38,431 bases of DNA from contig NCCR01000081.1 in the NCBI GenBank assembly GCA_002279765.1, positions 1 to 38,431 on the forward strand, written 5' to 3'. The position numbers and the translations under genes were made by a program. Shown in pieces: positions 1 through 8,453 of the stretch; position 1 is the stretch's first letter; every line of letters begins with the position of its first letter. This DNA comes from Verrucomicrobia bacterium 12-59-8 (GTDB lineage Bacteria > Verrucomicrobiota > Verrucomicrobiae > Verrucomicrobiales > Verrucomicrobiaceae). The notes beneath the pieces are model-generated. The model was not told the DNA's origin. It did not search any database and saw only the letters and a list, made by a program, of their open reading frames with translations.

Positions 1-183
1 GCTGTAGCGGGCGCTCTGGGCGCAGTAGCCGCAGTCTTCGCTGCAACCGCCGGTCTTGATGCTGAGGAGGGTGCAGAGCTGCACTTCGTTGCCGGTCCAA
101 TGCTCGTCATGCACGGCGCGTGCCTGCTTAAGGAGGTCGAAAAAGGGCTGGTGATAGATGCGGTGAAGTTCGGCGAAAGTCAT
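1..183 (-). CDS. bioB: Biotin synthase, N-terminal part (cut by window start)
   Basis: Radical-SAM enzyme that inserts sulfur into dethiobiotin in the last step of biotin synthesis. Only the first 61 residues lie in the window. They contain [13 protein letters not shown] [11 protein letters not shown] followed by [14 protein letters not shown], the CxxxCxYC cluster-binding motif in its typical BioB setting, and an N-terminal helix ([10 protein letters not shown]) that matches the E. coli BioB opening. The start is uncertain. The ATG at 183 has no Shine-Dalgarno sequence, whereas an in-frame TTG at 222, 13 codons upstream, is preceded by AGGAGGAGCAGGA and would give a slightly longer N-terminus. 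The family assignment is secure; the start is not. Confidence 0.93.
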   Translation of the reverse strand, partial: MTFAELHRIYHQPFFDLLKQARAVHDEHWTGNEVQLCTLLSIKTGGCSEDCGYCAQSARYS

Positions 184-222
184 GAGCGCGAGATTGTTGG
201 CGCAAAAAGCGCGGTTTGGCAA

Positions 223-315
223 TCCTGCTCCTCCTCTTACTCGTCCTCCTCCTCCCGAAAACGCAGGCTGTGGATTGTTCGAAGGGAGGAAGAGGAGTAT
301 GAGGAAGAGGAAGAT
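223..315 (-). promoter_or_regulatory. Imperfect inverted repeat of purine/pyrimidine tracts over the bioB leader
   Basis: A pyrimidine-rich arm (about 228-256) faces a purine-rich arm (about 284-312). Comparing one arm with the reverse complement of the other gives 21 of 29 matches, and three of the mismatches become G-U pairs in RNA read toward bioB. The arm nearest bioB contains the AGGAGGAG that would serve its TTG start, so folding would hide the ribosome binding site. The pairing is seen directly. A regulatory role is inference, and low-complexity drift is the alternative. Confidence 0.4.
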
Positions 316-366
316 GCGGATGAGCCGTAAGACAGACCGGTTCGAGGCCGATTTGTTTTCACCCAC

Positions 367-1641
367 ATGAACCGACGCTCCTTTCTCCACCAAACATCCG
401 CCATCGGCACTGCCGCGGCGGTTGCCTCGATCACGAAACTCCGGGCTGCGGATGCCGCCGGGAAGAAAATCAAAGTGGCCGTGGTGGCGCTGGGGCGTGG
501 CATGGGGCATGTGCAGGCCTTACTGAAGATCCCGGGCGTGGAGATCGCCTACCTGGCGGAGGTGGACCCGAAGCGCCTAGAGGCGGGCCTCAAGGTCGTC
601 AATGACACGCAGCAGGTGTCCTGCGTGGGCGTGAAGGATTTTCGTTCGTTCCTGGATGACAAGACGCTGGATGCCGTCTTCATCGCCACGCCGAATTTCT
701 GGCACACGCCCGCAGCGCTGCTGTGCATGCAGGCTGGTAAGCATGTGTATGTGGAAAAGCCCGGCAGCCAGAATGCGCAGGAGGCGGAGATGATCGTGGC
801 CGCCTCGAAAAAATATGACCGCCTGGTGCAGATGGGCAATCAACGCCGCACCTGGATGAAGGAGGCGATCGAGGCGCTGCATGGCGGTGCCATCGGCCCG
901 GTGCGCTTTGGCCGCGGCTTCTACTACAACACACGCAAATCCGTCGCCTTGAACGAGAAACCCGCCGCACCGGACATTGACTACGATCTCTGGCAGGGCC
1001 CGGTGCCGGATGATGCGAAGCATGATTTCAAAACGATGGCGCACTATGACTGGCACTGGTTCTGGCATTGGGGCAATGGCGAGTTGGGCAACAACGGCAT
1101 CCACACGCTGGACATCCTGCGCTGGGGCCTCAAAGGCGACTACCCGCTGCGCACGACCTACAACGGCGGCCGCTACTTTTACGATGACGCGCAGGAAACG
1201 CCGGACACCGGCACTGCAGTGTATGACTTCGGCCACGCCGGCTGCGAGTGGGTGCAGAGCAGCTGCCACGCGCGTGCGGCGGAGAAGCCGCTGGCGGAAG
1301 TCATCTTCTATGGCGACAACGGCACGATGGCAATCGCGCGTGATTCATGGATTAACTACGACCTGAAGGGCGTCGAGGTAAGCAAGGGCAAAGGCGCGGG
1401 TGGCGGTGATGTCGCGCATATAGGTAATTTCATCGAAGCCATCCGTGGCAATGCGAAGCTGAACAGCCCCATCGAGGAAGGTCAGAAAAGCACGATGATG
1501 TGCCACCTGGGCAACATGGCCTATCGCACCAACACGGTGGTGAAATGCGATCCGAAGACTGGGAAGGTCTTGGATAACGCGGAGGCGATGAAGCTGTGGG
1601 GAAGGGAAGGGTACCGGAAGGGGTGGGAGGTGAAGATTTGA
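367..1641 (+). CDS. Gfo/Idh/MocA family oxidoreductase with Tat signal
   Basis: A 424-residue NAD(P)-dependent sugar or cyclitol oxidoreductase-like protein, probably exported. The N-terminus has a twin-arginine motif (NRRSFL, residues 2-7) followed by an Ala-rich segment, typical of the verrucomicrobial and planctomycete exported members. A Rossmann domain starts near residue 35 ([12 protein letters not shown]). The family's EKP motif lies at residues 130-132 inside [15 protein letters not shown], and the C-terminal domain carries [14 protein letters not shown]. The substrate cannot be read from the sequence. The gene is divergent from bioB and followed by a hairpin repeat that may act as its terminator. 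Confidence 0.9.
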   Translation: MNRRSFLHQTSAIGTAAAVASITKLRAADAAGKKIKVAVVALGRGMGHVQALLKIPGVEIAYLAEVDPKRLEAGLKVVNDTQQVSCVGVKDFRSFLDDKTLDAVFIATPNFWHTPAALLCMQAGKHVYVEKPGSQNAQEAEMIVAASKKYDRLVQMGNQRRTWMKEAIEALHGGAIGPVRFGRGFYYNTRKSVALNEKPAAPDIDYDLWQGPVPDDAKHDFKTMAHYDWHWFWHWGNGELGNNGIHTLDILRWGLKGDYPLRTTYNGGRYFYDDAQETPDTGTAVYDFGHAGCEWVQSSCHARAAEKPLAEVIFYGDNGTMAIARDSWINYDLKGVEVSKGKGAGGGDVAHIGNFIEAIRGNAKLNSPIEEGQKSTMMCHLGNMAYRTNTVVKCDPKTGKVLDNAEAMKLWGREGYRKGWEVKI

Positions 1642-1645
1642 GGAT

Positions 1646-1714
1646 GTGAGATGGGCTGCCAGCCCTTTTCTGTGCCTTATCCCATCTCCTGAACGGGCTG
1701 GCAGCCCGTCTCAC
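1646..1714. repeat. Hairpin repeat, left copy
   Basis: Inverted repeat with arms GTGAGATGGGCTGCCAGCCC (1646-1665) and GGGCTGGCAGCCCGTCTCAC (1695-1714), with one mismatch between arms. Each arm also contains the self-complementary core GGGCTGCCAGCCC or its complement. A near-identical element lies at 3510-3567, so the two bracket the intervening gene. It sits between convergent genes and could serve as a bidirectional terminator or be a REP-like dispersed element. Confidence 0.8.
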
Positions 1715-1721
1715 GTTCTTA

Positions 1722-3470
1722 TCACCGGAACACCACGTCCACGCCCATGGCGCTTTCTTTGGCGAAGCCGGGAATCCAATGGGGCTTCCGCAGGGCGATG
1801 ACGCGGTAGATCATGGACAGGACGTGGAGGATGAGCAGGCGGTCGATGAGGCGGTAGCCACGGCGGCGGCGCATGAGCAGCTTGATGGCCCAGCCGAGAT
1901 AGCGGGGCTGCAGCCAGAAGGGTTTGAAGTCGGTCTTCACGCGATAGCGCGCACGCAGGCCGCGCTTGGTGTATTTCGCTTTGTAGCCGCGCTTGGCCTC
2001 GCGCAGGCGGGTCTCCATGTCCGGGGTGAACTCGGTGAAGTAGTACTCACGCGCCAGGGCCAGGAGACGGAAGGTGTCGCGCATGTATTCGAGGTCGGCC
2101 ACGGGCACTCCGGCACGCGGCGCCAGGGCGATCATCTGCTCCAGCCGGTCCATGCAGCGTGCGGCGCTGCGCAGGGCGGCCTCCGGCTCCTTCACAAAGT
2201 AGCGCAGCAGCTTTTTGATGCTGTGGTTGATGAAGACGTTGCCCCAATAGACCTGGATCAGCGGCGGGATGCGCACGCGGCGGAAAAAGAGCTTTTGCTG
2301 GGCGAATTCCTCCACGTAAAGCAGCTCACGGATCACCTCGTCCGAATAGCGCAGCAGTTCGATGAGCGCGTCGGCATCTCCCAGGGCGCGCTCTTTGGCA
2401 AAGGCGCGCACGGCGTCTTCCACAGGCATGCCGTCTTTGATGATGCGGATCGTGACGAAGGTGTTGAGGTCAATCCAGACCGCTTCGGGATCGATCAGCG
2501 CGATACGGCGGAAGGGGACCCAGCCGCCGGTCTGGCACCAGACCATGCAGCCGATGACGTTCTTGGCGTGCTTGAGCTCACGCGCGTAGCGTTCGTACTC
2601 CCAGCCGGTGAAGCTGGGGTACTCACCACAGCCTTCGTACTCGCGCCGCGTTTGCAGTTCGACGATCTTGGCCACGTCGGTGCGGAAGAAGTTCGAATTC
2701 AGCGGCAGATAGCGGAAGAAATCGGACTCGCCATATTTCATGGAGATGACCAGCGCCGGGCTTTGCAGGCCCTCAAACACGCGCGTGAAGGTGCGCCGGT
2801 GCCACATCAGATCGCCGATGCGATAGGCGCCCACGGTCCAGGTGCGGAAGATGAGCCGCCGCCCATGCTTCTCGCACACGGGCAGAAGGTCGTGCAGCAA
2901 CTGGCGCGCCTGCGCCGGCTGCTGGATCACAAGCTCGCTGCGGAATTCGTCATGCACGCCTTTGCCGTCGGCCTCGCCAATGCGCAGGATGATCCCTGCC
3001 ACCTGCGTGAAGCTGGTGAAGAAGCCGTCGAGCAATTCATCGAGGTAGTCGCTCACTTCGCGTTTTGCTTCGGTCATGCGCCGCCGCAGTTCCGGCGTGT
3101 AGGTCATCACATCCATCGTCAGATGCACCTGCAGGCCGCGTGTGGTGAAGATCTCGAAGCAGCGGGTGAATTCTTCGCGGTAGAGGGCGATGCGCGTGCG
3201 CAGCTCCGGCTCCAGCCAAGCGTGATCCGCCAGATGCGTCACGTCATCGAGCGAGACGGCGTTGAACCCCCAAGCCGCGGCTTGATCCGCAAACCGTGTG
3301 ACATCCTCCCGCACCTGCGCCCACCAGGCATCGGCAGCGGCATCGCGCGTCTTCGGCAGATGATGCCATGGGATCTTGGACCAGTTGATCGTACGCACGT
3401 CATACCCGCGAAAGAAGGGGCCGATGGCGTCGATGAGGTGGAGTGGTTGCAAGCGCCGCGAATGAAGCAC
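1722..3470 (-). CDS. Glycoside-hydrolase-like (TIM-barrel) protein
   Basis: A 582-residue protein without a signal peptide. The N-terminal half reads like a TIM barrel (GFNAVSLDD, VHLTMDVMTY, GRRLIFRTW, ALVISMKYGESDF). The stretch KIVELQTRREYEGCGEYPSF resembles the strand carrying the conserved E-x-Q...EYxG motif of GH67 alpha-glucuronidases. The C-terminal third is helical and basic, with no motif I recognise. A hydrolase acting on uronate-containing or related glycans is an inference from this local resemblance. The first ATG at 3470 is used because nothing better lies downstream. The gene is bracketed by two copies of the same hairpin repeat. Confidence 0.6.
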   Translation of the reverse strand: MLHSRRLQPLHLIDAIGPFFRGYDVRTINWSKIPWHHLPKTRDAAADAWWAQVREDVTRFADQAAAWGFNAVSLDDVTHLADHAWLEPELRTRIALYREEFTRCFEIFTTRGLQVHLTMDVMTYTPELRRRMTEAKREVSDYLDELLDGFFTSFTQVAGIILRIGEADGKGVHDEFRSELVIQQPAQARQLLHDLLPVCEKHGRRLIFRTWTVGAYRIGDLMWHRRTFTRVFEGLQSPALVISMKYGESDFFRYLPLNSNFFRTDVAKIVELQTRREYEGCGEYPSFTGWEYERYARELKHAKNVIGCMVWCQTGGWVPFRRIALIDPEAVWIDLNTFVTIRIIKDGMPVEDAVRAFAKERALGDADALIELLRYSDEVIRELLYVEEFAQQKLFFRRVRIPPLIQVYWGNVFINHSIKKLLRYFVKEPEAALRSAARCMDRLEQMIALAPRAGVPVADLEYMRDTFRLLALAREYYFTEFTPDMETRLREAKRGYKAKYTKRGLRARYRVKTDFKPFWLQPRYLGWAIKLLMRRRRGYRLIDRLLILHVLSMIYRVIALRKPHWIPGFAKESAMGVDVVFR

Positions 3471-3509
3471 GCAGGGGCGGGATGCAAGTGACGATGTGAG
3501 GGGTGGGGC

Positions 3510-3567
3510 GTGAGACGGGCTGCCAGCCCGTGAGTCCGGATCTGAACGGGCTGGCAGCCCGTCTCAC
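3510..3567. repeat. Hairpin repeat, right copy (perfect 22-bp stem)
   Basis: Arms at 3510-3531 and 3546-3567 are perfectly complementary over 22 bp and contain the core GGGCTGCCAGCCC. The loop is 14 nt (3532-3545). It is the second copy of the element at 1646-1714. It begins just past the stop of the minus-strand gene ending at 3570, so it may end that transcript. Confidence 0.85.
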
Positions 3568-3569
3568 GT

Positions 3570-4121
3570 TTACTTGATTCGTTCTTTGAGGATCTCGCGG
3601 AAGGGCTTGCCGTCGAAGCTGAGGTCTTCGAGCACGGCGCGACCGTTGAGCACACGCACCTCGGCGATGATGCCTTGGGCGCTGCGAATGTTTTCGGCGA
3701 ACCACTTGTCGGCTTCAGGCGCGAGCTTTTCATTGACGTAGAAGCGGTCGAAGGGCCAGACGATGCTAGTCGTGCCATTGTAAGCATAGCCTGCTTTGAC
3801 ACGGAGATAGTCGCCGCTGGCGGGCGGTGTGAGTGAGAGACTGGAGATGCTGGCAAAGCCATCGGTGCCTGTGTCGAGCACTGCATAGACAGGAGTGCCT
3901 CGCTGCAGCTCCATGCCCGCAGGCACGGGAGCTTCACTCTGGTTTGGCCGCACGGCGAGATAGCGGCCCCGCAGCGGATCGTAGGGATCCGGGGCGCCGC
4001 ATTTGAGTTTGATGAGCGTGCCTTTAGCGAGCACCTGCTCATGCGTCCAGATTTGGTACAAGGGTGCGGCCCACTGGGCCAGCACGGCGATGCCGAAGAT
4101 GATGAAGGGAAGTGTTTTCAT
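3570..4121 (-). CDS. GDYXXLXY domain protein
   Basis: A 183-residue membrane-anchored protein with an N-terminal hydrophobic helix (LPFIIFGIAVLAQWAAPLYQIW). The body carries the family's signature-type segments GRYLAVR (about residue 52) and GDYLRVKAGYAYNG (about residue 103), placing it in the GDYXXLXY family (PF14345). Its function is unknown. Members usually accompany DUF2157/DUF4401 membrane proteins, and here the gene overlaps the DUF2157 gene by 4 bp, so the two are almost certainly co-transcribed and probably form one membrane unit. Confidence 0.82.
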   Translation of the reverse strand: MKTLPFIIFGIAVLAQWAAPLYQIWTHEQVLAKGTLIKLKCGAPDPYDPLRGRYLAVRPNQSEAPVPAGMELQRGTPVYAVLDTGTDGFASISSLSLTPPASGDYLRVKAGYAYNGTTSIVWPFDRFYVNEKLAPEADKWFAENIRSAQGIIAEVRVLNGRAVLEDLSFDGKPFREILKERIK

Positions 4122-5452
4122 ACGGCTGCGGCTTGTTTCTTTTTGAGCTGGCGGCTCATGAGGATGTTGAAGGCCAGGAAGGCGACGCCGACAGCGATGA
4201 AGACGAGTCCTTTGGCGAGGAGAGAGAAGTGGCTGTCCGCCATGCGAGCGATGATGAGCACGGAAAGCAGCAGGGCACCGAGACGCGGAGCCCCTTTTTT
4301 GCCGGCAAACTCCAGCACGATGAGGGTGATGCCGATTATGGCGAGATGCAGGGTGGCGAGCCAGGAGAGCAGCGTGCCATCGTACCCGTCCTTGTTAAGG
4401 GCAAACGGGAAGCTGAGCAATGGCAGCAAGACCACCGAAGCGATGGCCAGCACCGCCCAGCGCTTGCGTGCAGATGCTAGCAGCACGAAAATTACGAACA
4501 CGGTCAGCAGCCCCCAGCACCAGGGCATTTGCACAGCATGCAAGGCACCTTGGAGGATGGCATTGCCCACATGGTGGAAGGTTGCGGCCACGCCATAACC
4601 GAGCAGCCAGAGCGTGCCGAGCACGACCTGCGGCTTGCGACGGGTGGATTCTTCGATGCCGTTTTGATTGAGCGGAAGCAAAACGAGTGCGGCAGCAGTA
4701 AGTGTCCAGAGCCAGAAGAAGCACCGTTCATTGGAACCGAAGTAGTAGCTGCTGTTTGGAGTGGTGACAAAAACCGCCACGCTGCAAAAGCCGAAGATGG
4801 CGCTGATCGTCATCACCCAGCGCACGGAGATCGAAAGCGGTGCCCGGTTTTTCCAGCCCGGCCAGTAGGGCAGCAGACCGAGCAGCAGGAGCGGATACAG
4901 CAGCGGGCTGTCAAACCAGGGTTTGCCGTGTTCGACCTGGTTCACGCTCCAGATTGCGATGGCAATGAGATAAAAGATCGCCACGGCATGCGAACGCAGC
5001 ACCCAGACGAGCGGGAGGCTCAGCATGAACCACCAGAACAGGAAATCCGGCCATTCGCCGCCGAGATTGTAGATCTGCGAGACCAGCGCGATGCATGCAC
5101 CGGTGGCAAGTGTCTGCAGCAGTGCAGCTGTTTCACACACCCAGGCCGAGGAGGCCGCGCCACGCTGCAACACACGGAAACTGAAGAGCTGCGTGCCCAG
5201 CAGCGGCAGAAACGCGAAGAGCAGCCGCACAGGCCGCGAGAAGTCATCCCAATTGTAGCCGATCACCGCGATCAAACCGGTGCCGATGAGCAATGCGCCG
5301 AGCGCGCCCATCACGATCTGCGCCGCTCCCGGCTGGGAGTCATCCACCGCGTTGCGTTCGCGCAAGGTGCGTGCCGCATCAGCGGTGAGGAGGCCCTCCC
5401 GTTCCCACTGCGGGAGTTGTTCGAGGAGCCAGCGTTGGTGGGAGGTGTTCAT
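4118..5452 (-). CDS. DUF2157/DUF4401 multi-pass membrane protein
   Basis: A 444-residue protein with a soluble N-terminus (LLEQLPQWEREGLLTADAARTLRER) followed by a dozen or so hydrophobic segments. The first is GALGALLIGTGLIAVIGYNWDDFSRP, the hallmark of DUF2157 (PF09925); VSQIYNLGGEWPDFLFWW is a second typical segment. The C-terminal half resembles DUF4401. The biochemical role is unknown. It sits first in a two-gene unit with the GDYXXLXY protein and overlaps it by 4 bp, the usual arrangement for these families. Confidence 0.85.
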   Translation of the reverse strand: MNTSHQRWLLEQLPQWEREGLLTADAARTLRERNAVDDSQPGAAQIVMGALGALLIGTGLIAVIGYNWDDFSRPVRLLFAFLPLLGTQLFSFRVLQRGAASSAWVCETAALLQTLATGACIALVSQIYNLGGEWPDFLFWWFMLSLPLVWVLRSHAVAIFYLIAIAIWSVNQVEHGKPWFDSPLLYPLLLLGLLPYWPGWKNRAPLSISVRWVMTISAIFGFCSVAVFVTTPNSSYYFGSNERCFFWLWTLTAAALVLLPLNQNGIEESTRRKPQVVLGTLWLLGYGVAATFHHVGNAILQGALHAVQMPWCWGLLTVFVIFVLLASARKRWAVLAIASVVLLPLLSFPFALNKDGYDGTLLSWLATLHLAIIGITLIVLEFAGKKGAPRLGALLLSVLIIARMADSHFSLLAKGLVFIAVGVAFLAFNILMSRQLKKKQAAAV

Positions 5453-5543
5453 GGGCGGGAGTTAATCAAGCCAAGTTTGAGCCATTCATCGCACGAAGGC
5501 GAATTGATAAACTCGATGGGTGGATTGGTGGAGGTGATGAGGG

Positions 5544-6569
5544 TCAACCCACCGCTGCTGGAATCTGCGGTGGCTTGGAAGACCGCACGATGAGCTGGCT
5601 CAACGCTAGGCCGATGAGGCCTCCCAGCAGGCCGCCGCCGCCAGCACCCACGGCGATGGGCAGCGTCCAGTCTTCGACGTGCTCACTGGAAGGGGAGGCG
5701 CGCTCCTGAATGGCAACGTTTTCAGGCACCGATTTAAAGGCGGACTCCCATCGGTTCTCCATCTCGAACAATTTTGCGAACACCCCTTTATCTGTCGCAT
5801 ATTTTTCCGCAAGCATTCGCAGCTCAGAGAAGCGTGGCTCAAATCGCTGCAATTCGGCCTCAGTAATTTGGATTTTTAATTCGAGGGTACTAATGTTGGT
5901 CTGTAAAGACGCTTGATCAGGATCGCCTTCCTTTTTGGATTTGAGTTCGAAGCGAAGGTCGTCACGCTGGTTTCTCAGTGCGTTAAGCCGAGCTACCAGC
6001 CGCTCCTGATCTGTTTTGGCACTTAGAGATTCCAGTCTGGAACGCACCTCTTCCAGCGCTCGCAGCGACTTTTCCATTTGGTTTTGCCGGGAAGCCACCT
6101 CCTGAAAAAACTGCTGAAGTGCCTTCCCCTGTGACTGCTCACGAATGGCCATACGGAAGGCGATGAACTCATCGAGCAAGGCATCGAGAAAGATTTTCGT
6201 GTATTTAGGTTCAGTCCCGGTCGCCAGGATATTGAAAATAGAGCTGCCCTTAGTTTGAGCGACACGGATAGCCACGTCACTGACTTTGAGATCGGGATTC
6301 AATGCTCTCACGCGCTCCAAGCCGCGGCGTTTCATTTCAGCGGATTCGAGGGTTTCGATGATTGTGCCGTAGAAGTCCGCCTGCCGTTCGGGCCAGCAGA
6401 CGTTGTCGTTGAAGACCATCTGCCCGCCTGCGACGAGCTTGGCCTGCGAGCGAAACTCCTGGGACCTGCCGGTGATGCGGAGTGCTTGCATGGCTGTGCC
6501 GATGCTTGCGCCTATAACTGCGCAGACCAGAATGATGATGAGACGGGGAAGAATGCACGAGGAACTCAT
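5544..6569 (-). CDS. Wzz-like chain-length determinant / polysaccharide co-polymerase
   Basis: Inner-membrane protein with the Wzz/GumC layout. It has a first TM helix near the N-terminus (LIIILVCAVIGASIGTAMQA), a long periplasmic region with coiled coil (roughly residues 140-270, rich in Glu, Arg and Leu), and a second TM helix near the C-terminus (VGAGGGGLLGGLIGLALSQL) followed by a short Pro-rich tail (SSKPPQIP). There is no kinase domain. The start is placed at the ATG at 6569 (MSSSCILPRL, about 341 residues). A TTG at 6620 would add 17 unlikely residues. No polymerase, flippase or glycosyltransferase gene is adjacent, so the polysaccharide it serves is unknown. Confidence 0.7.
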   Translation of the reverse strand: MSSSCILPRLIIILVCAVIGASIGTAMQALRITGRSQEFRSQAKLVAGGQMVFNDNVCWPERQADFYGTIIETLESAEMKRRGLERVRALNPDLKVSDVAIRVAQTKGSSIFNILATGTEPKYTKIFLDALLDEFIAFRMAIREQSQGKALQQFFQEVASRQNQMEKSLRALEEVRSRLESLSAKTDQERLVARLNALRNQRDDLRFELKSKKEGDPDQASLQTNISTLELKIQITEAELQRFEPRFSELRMLAEKYATDKGVFAKLFEMENRWESAFKSVPENVAIQERASPSSEHVEDWTLPIAVGAGGGGLLGGLIGLALSQLIVRSSKPPQIPAAVG

Positions 6570-6691
6570 GATTAAATCAATGGAATGCTGGTTCTGCCAG
6601 AATGGCGACGGCGTGGCCAAATAAATCTGGAGCCTATGCCGGAGAAAGATTGTTTCTAGGTTTGTTCAAGAATTCCCCGGGGCTGGAAACG

Positions 6692-6717
6692 AAAAAACCC
6701 AAGCCTTGCGGCTTGGG
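6692..6717 (-). terminator. Rho-independent terminator of msrA
   Basis: A perfect 8-bp stem (CCCAAGCC / GGCTTGGG, 6698-6705 and 6710-6717) with a TTGC loop. On the minus strand it is followed by six T residues (6697-6692). It lies about 50 nt past the msrA stop. Confidence 0.85.
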
Positions 6718-6729
6718 CTGAATCGGAAA

Positions 6730-6748
6730 CCGCACTCGGAGAGTGCGG
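6730..6748 (-). other. Second hairpin between msrA stop and terminator
   Basis: A perfect 8-bp stem CCGCACTC / GAGTGCGG with a 3-nt loop (GGA), sitting between the msrA stop codon and the T-tailed terminator. It has no T-run of its own. It may stabilise the 3' end or add to termination. Confidence 0.55.
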
Positions 6749-6767
6749 ACCACTTCACGCTGGACGG

Positions 6768-7436
6768 TTACTTCGCCTCGGGCTTGATCTTGCCTTTCTC
6801 TTCGAGCTTGTGCTTGAACTTCTCGGTCTTGGGATCGACCACGGCGCGGACGTAGCCTTGGTTGGGGTGCAGGGCTTTGAAGTTCTGGTGGTAGTCTTCA
6901 GCAGGGTAGAATTTTTTGAGCGGGGCGATCTCGGTGGCGATGGGGTCTTTCCATTTCTTCTGCACTTCGATCTTCGAGGCTTCGGCGATCTTGTGCTGTT
7001 CCTCGGTGGTGTAGTAGATGGCGGAGCGGTACTGGCTGCCGTAGTCGTTGCCCTGATAGGCGGTGCCTTTGGGCATGAACTTGCCGTGGTGCTCGCCGTC
7101 TTCCTTGGTCACGCTGGTGGGATCATGCGCGTCCCAGAAGAGGTCGATGATCTCTTTGTAGCTGACGACGGCAGGATCAAACTCAACCTTGATGACTTCG
7201 GCGTGGCCGGTGTCGCCGGTGCATACGTCTTCATAGCTGGGGTTTTCGGTTTTGCCGCCGGCATAGCCGCTGACGACATTCTTGACGCCTTTGACGAGCA
7301 GATACTGCGCCTCGACGCACCAGAAGCAGCCACCGCCGATGATGGCGGTTTCGGTTTTGGCGGTATCAGCGGCAGAGGATGTCGGGGCGAGGGAGGCCAT
7401 GAGAAAGAGGGTGAGGAGGGTGAGGGCGGTTTTCAT
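6768..7436 (-). CDS. msrA: Peptide methionine sulfoxide reductase MsrA, exported
   Basis: Reduces methionine-S-sulfoxide in proteins or free methionine. It has the catalytic motif GGGCFWC (nucleophile Cys37, residue numbering from the chosen start), then VSGYAGG, TGHAEVIKVEFDP and the C-terminal GNDYGSQYRSAIYY and FYPAEDYHQNF segments typical of MsrA. The start at 7436 gives 222 residues and exposes a signal peptide (MKTALTLLTLFLMASLAP...SAA), so it should act in the periplasm. The longer frame to 7556 has no such logic. No msrB is fused or adjacent. It is divergent from the truncated hemoglobin gene. Confidence 0.95.
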   Translation of the reverse strand: MKTALTLLTLFLMASLAPTSSAADTAKTETAIIGGGCFWCVEAQYLLVKGVKNVVSGYAGGKTENPSYEDVCTGDTGHAEVIKVEFDPAVVSYKEIIDLFWDAHDPTSVTKEDGEHHGKFMPKGTAYQGNDYGSQYRSAIYYTTEEQHKIAEASKIEVQKKWKDPIATEIAPLKKFYPAEDYHQNFKALHPNQGYVRAVVDPKTEKFKHKLEEKGKIKPEAK

Positions 7437-7604
7437 GGAGTGGATACGAACGAGTTGGGGAGATGAGTCAATCATCCGTCCTGTGTGAGACGAAACTTTC
7501 GGCAGAATTCCCGCTGCAGCGGCTTTTTTGCCAAACAATCCACGAATCATGCGCAAATGCGGACTCCTGCTTTCCAGTCTTCCGCAGGTGATTATGCTGG
7601 CGGG

Positions 7605-7985
7605 ATGGACGAACTCTCAACTCTCTGCGCCCGGGTGGGCGAAACGAAACTGCGTGACATGGTGGCGGCGTTTTACCGGCGTGTGCGGGTGGATGATGTG
7701 ATCGGCACGATGTATCCGCCGGATGACTGGGAGAATGCGGAGAAGCGGCTGGCGGATTTCATCGTGTATCGGTTCGGCGGGCCGCAGACCTACATCGAGG
7801 AGCGCGGGCATCCGCGACTGCGCGGCAGGCACATACCGTTTGCCATCGGTGAAGCGGAGCGTGACCGCTGGATGAAACTGATGGGGGAAGCAATGAGCGA
7901 GGTGGCAGTACCAGACCCCGAGGCACCCATCATCGGGACATTCTTTGCGCAGGTGGCGGACATGATGCGGAACCGTGAAGGGTGA
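7605..7985 (+). CDS. Group II truncated hemoglobin (trHbO type)
   Basis: A 126-residue heme protein of the 2/2 globin fold, probably for oxygen or NO chemistry in the cytoplasm. Recognisable family segments are AAFYRRV (B helix, Phe23/Tyr24), MYPPDDWENAEKRLADFI, the GGP turn, and ERGHPRLRGRHIPFAI with the proximal His at residue 76. The start at 7605 (MDELSTLC) fits the family length; 40 extra upstream codons in the open frame look non-coding. Proximity to msrA suggests an oxidative or nitrosative stress context, which is inference. Confidence 0.9.
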   Translation: MDELSTLCARVGETKLRDMVAAFYRRVRVDDVIGTMYPPDDWENAEKRLADFIVYRFGGPQTYIEERGHPRLRGRHIPFAIGEAERDRWMKLMGEAMSEVAVPDPEAPIIGTFFAQVADMMRNREG

Positions 7986-8027
7986 ATCGCTGCTTGTCAG
8001 GCGGTGCTGACACAGGATGGTGAAGGT

Positions 8028-8447
8028 ATGAAACGAACTGTCTGCCTGGTGCTGGCCGTGGCCCTTTCCGCGTGCGTGATGGATCTGACGCGGCTGAAGA
8101 ACGAGAATGTGGATTTTGTGCGACAGGTAAAGCCGATCCTGGAGTTCAGCTGTCTGGAGTGCCACCAGCATCAGTATGAGTTTGCCGGACTGAACCTGGA
8201 GACCAAGGAGCGGGCGATGAAGGGCGGGCGCAGCGGGCCGGTGATCGTGCCGGGAGCACCACACCAAAGCCTGCTCTACAAGGTGCTGCTGCTGGGCCAT
8301 GACAATCCCGTGGCGATGCCGCCCACCCCTGAACGACTGGACCGCGACTACGAGCAGACCATTCACGACTGGATCCAGCAGGGCGCAAAATGGCCGGAGG
8401 GCGTGCGCCTGACGCCGCCGCAGGAATGGAAAAAATCACGTTCGTAA
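8028..8447 (+). CDS. Planctomycete-type cytochrome c domain lipoprotein
   Basis: A 139-residue monoheme protein. The signal peptide ends in a lipobox (VALSAC, Cys16), so it is likely a lipid-anchored periplasmic protein. The heme motif CLECH is at residues 42-46, preceded by VKPILEFS and followed by GLNLETKERAMKGGRSGPVIVPG and SLLYKVLL, the pattern of the PSCyt1-type (PF07635) domain of the PVC group. Here the domain stands alone instead of being fused to PSD1-type domains. The start at 8028 has a GAAGG-like ribosome site. The next gene begins 6 nt after the stop. Confidence 0.85.
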   Translation: MKRTVCLVLAVALSACVMDLTRLKNENVDFVRQVKPILEFSCLECHQHQYEFAGLNLETKERAMKGGRSGPVIVPGAPHQSLLYKVLLLGHDNPVAMPPTPERLDRDYEQTIHDWIQQGAKWPEGVRLTPPQEWKKSRS

Positions 8448-8453
8448 CATCCC

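Noticed and set aside
100..330. 76-residue frame with Ser runs and Glu runs
   Set aside because: Produced by the opposing purine and pyrimidine tracts next to bioB; no protein-like core.
1779..3491. 570-codon plus-strand frame opposite the glycoside-hydrolase-like gene
   Set aside because: Shadow frame from codon bias; the minus strand encodes a coherent barrel-like protein with recognisable segments.
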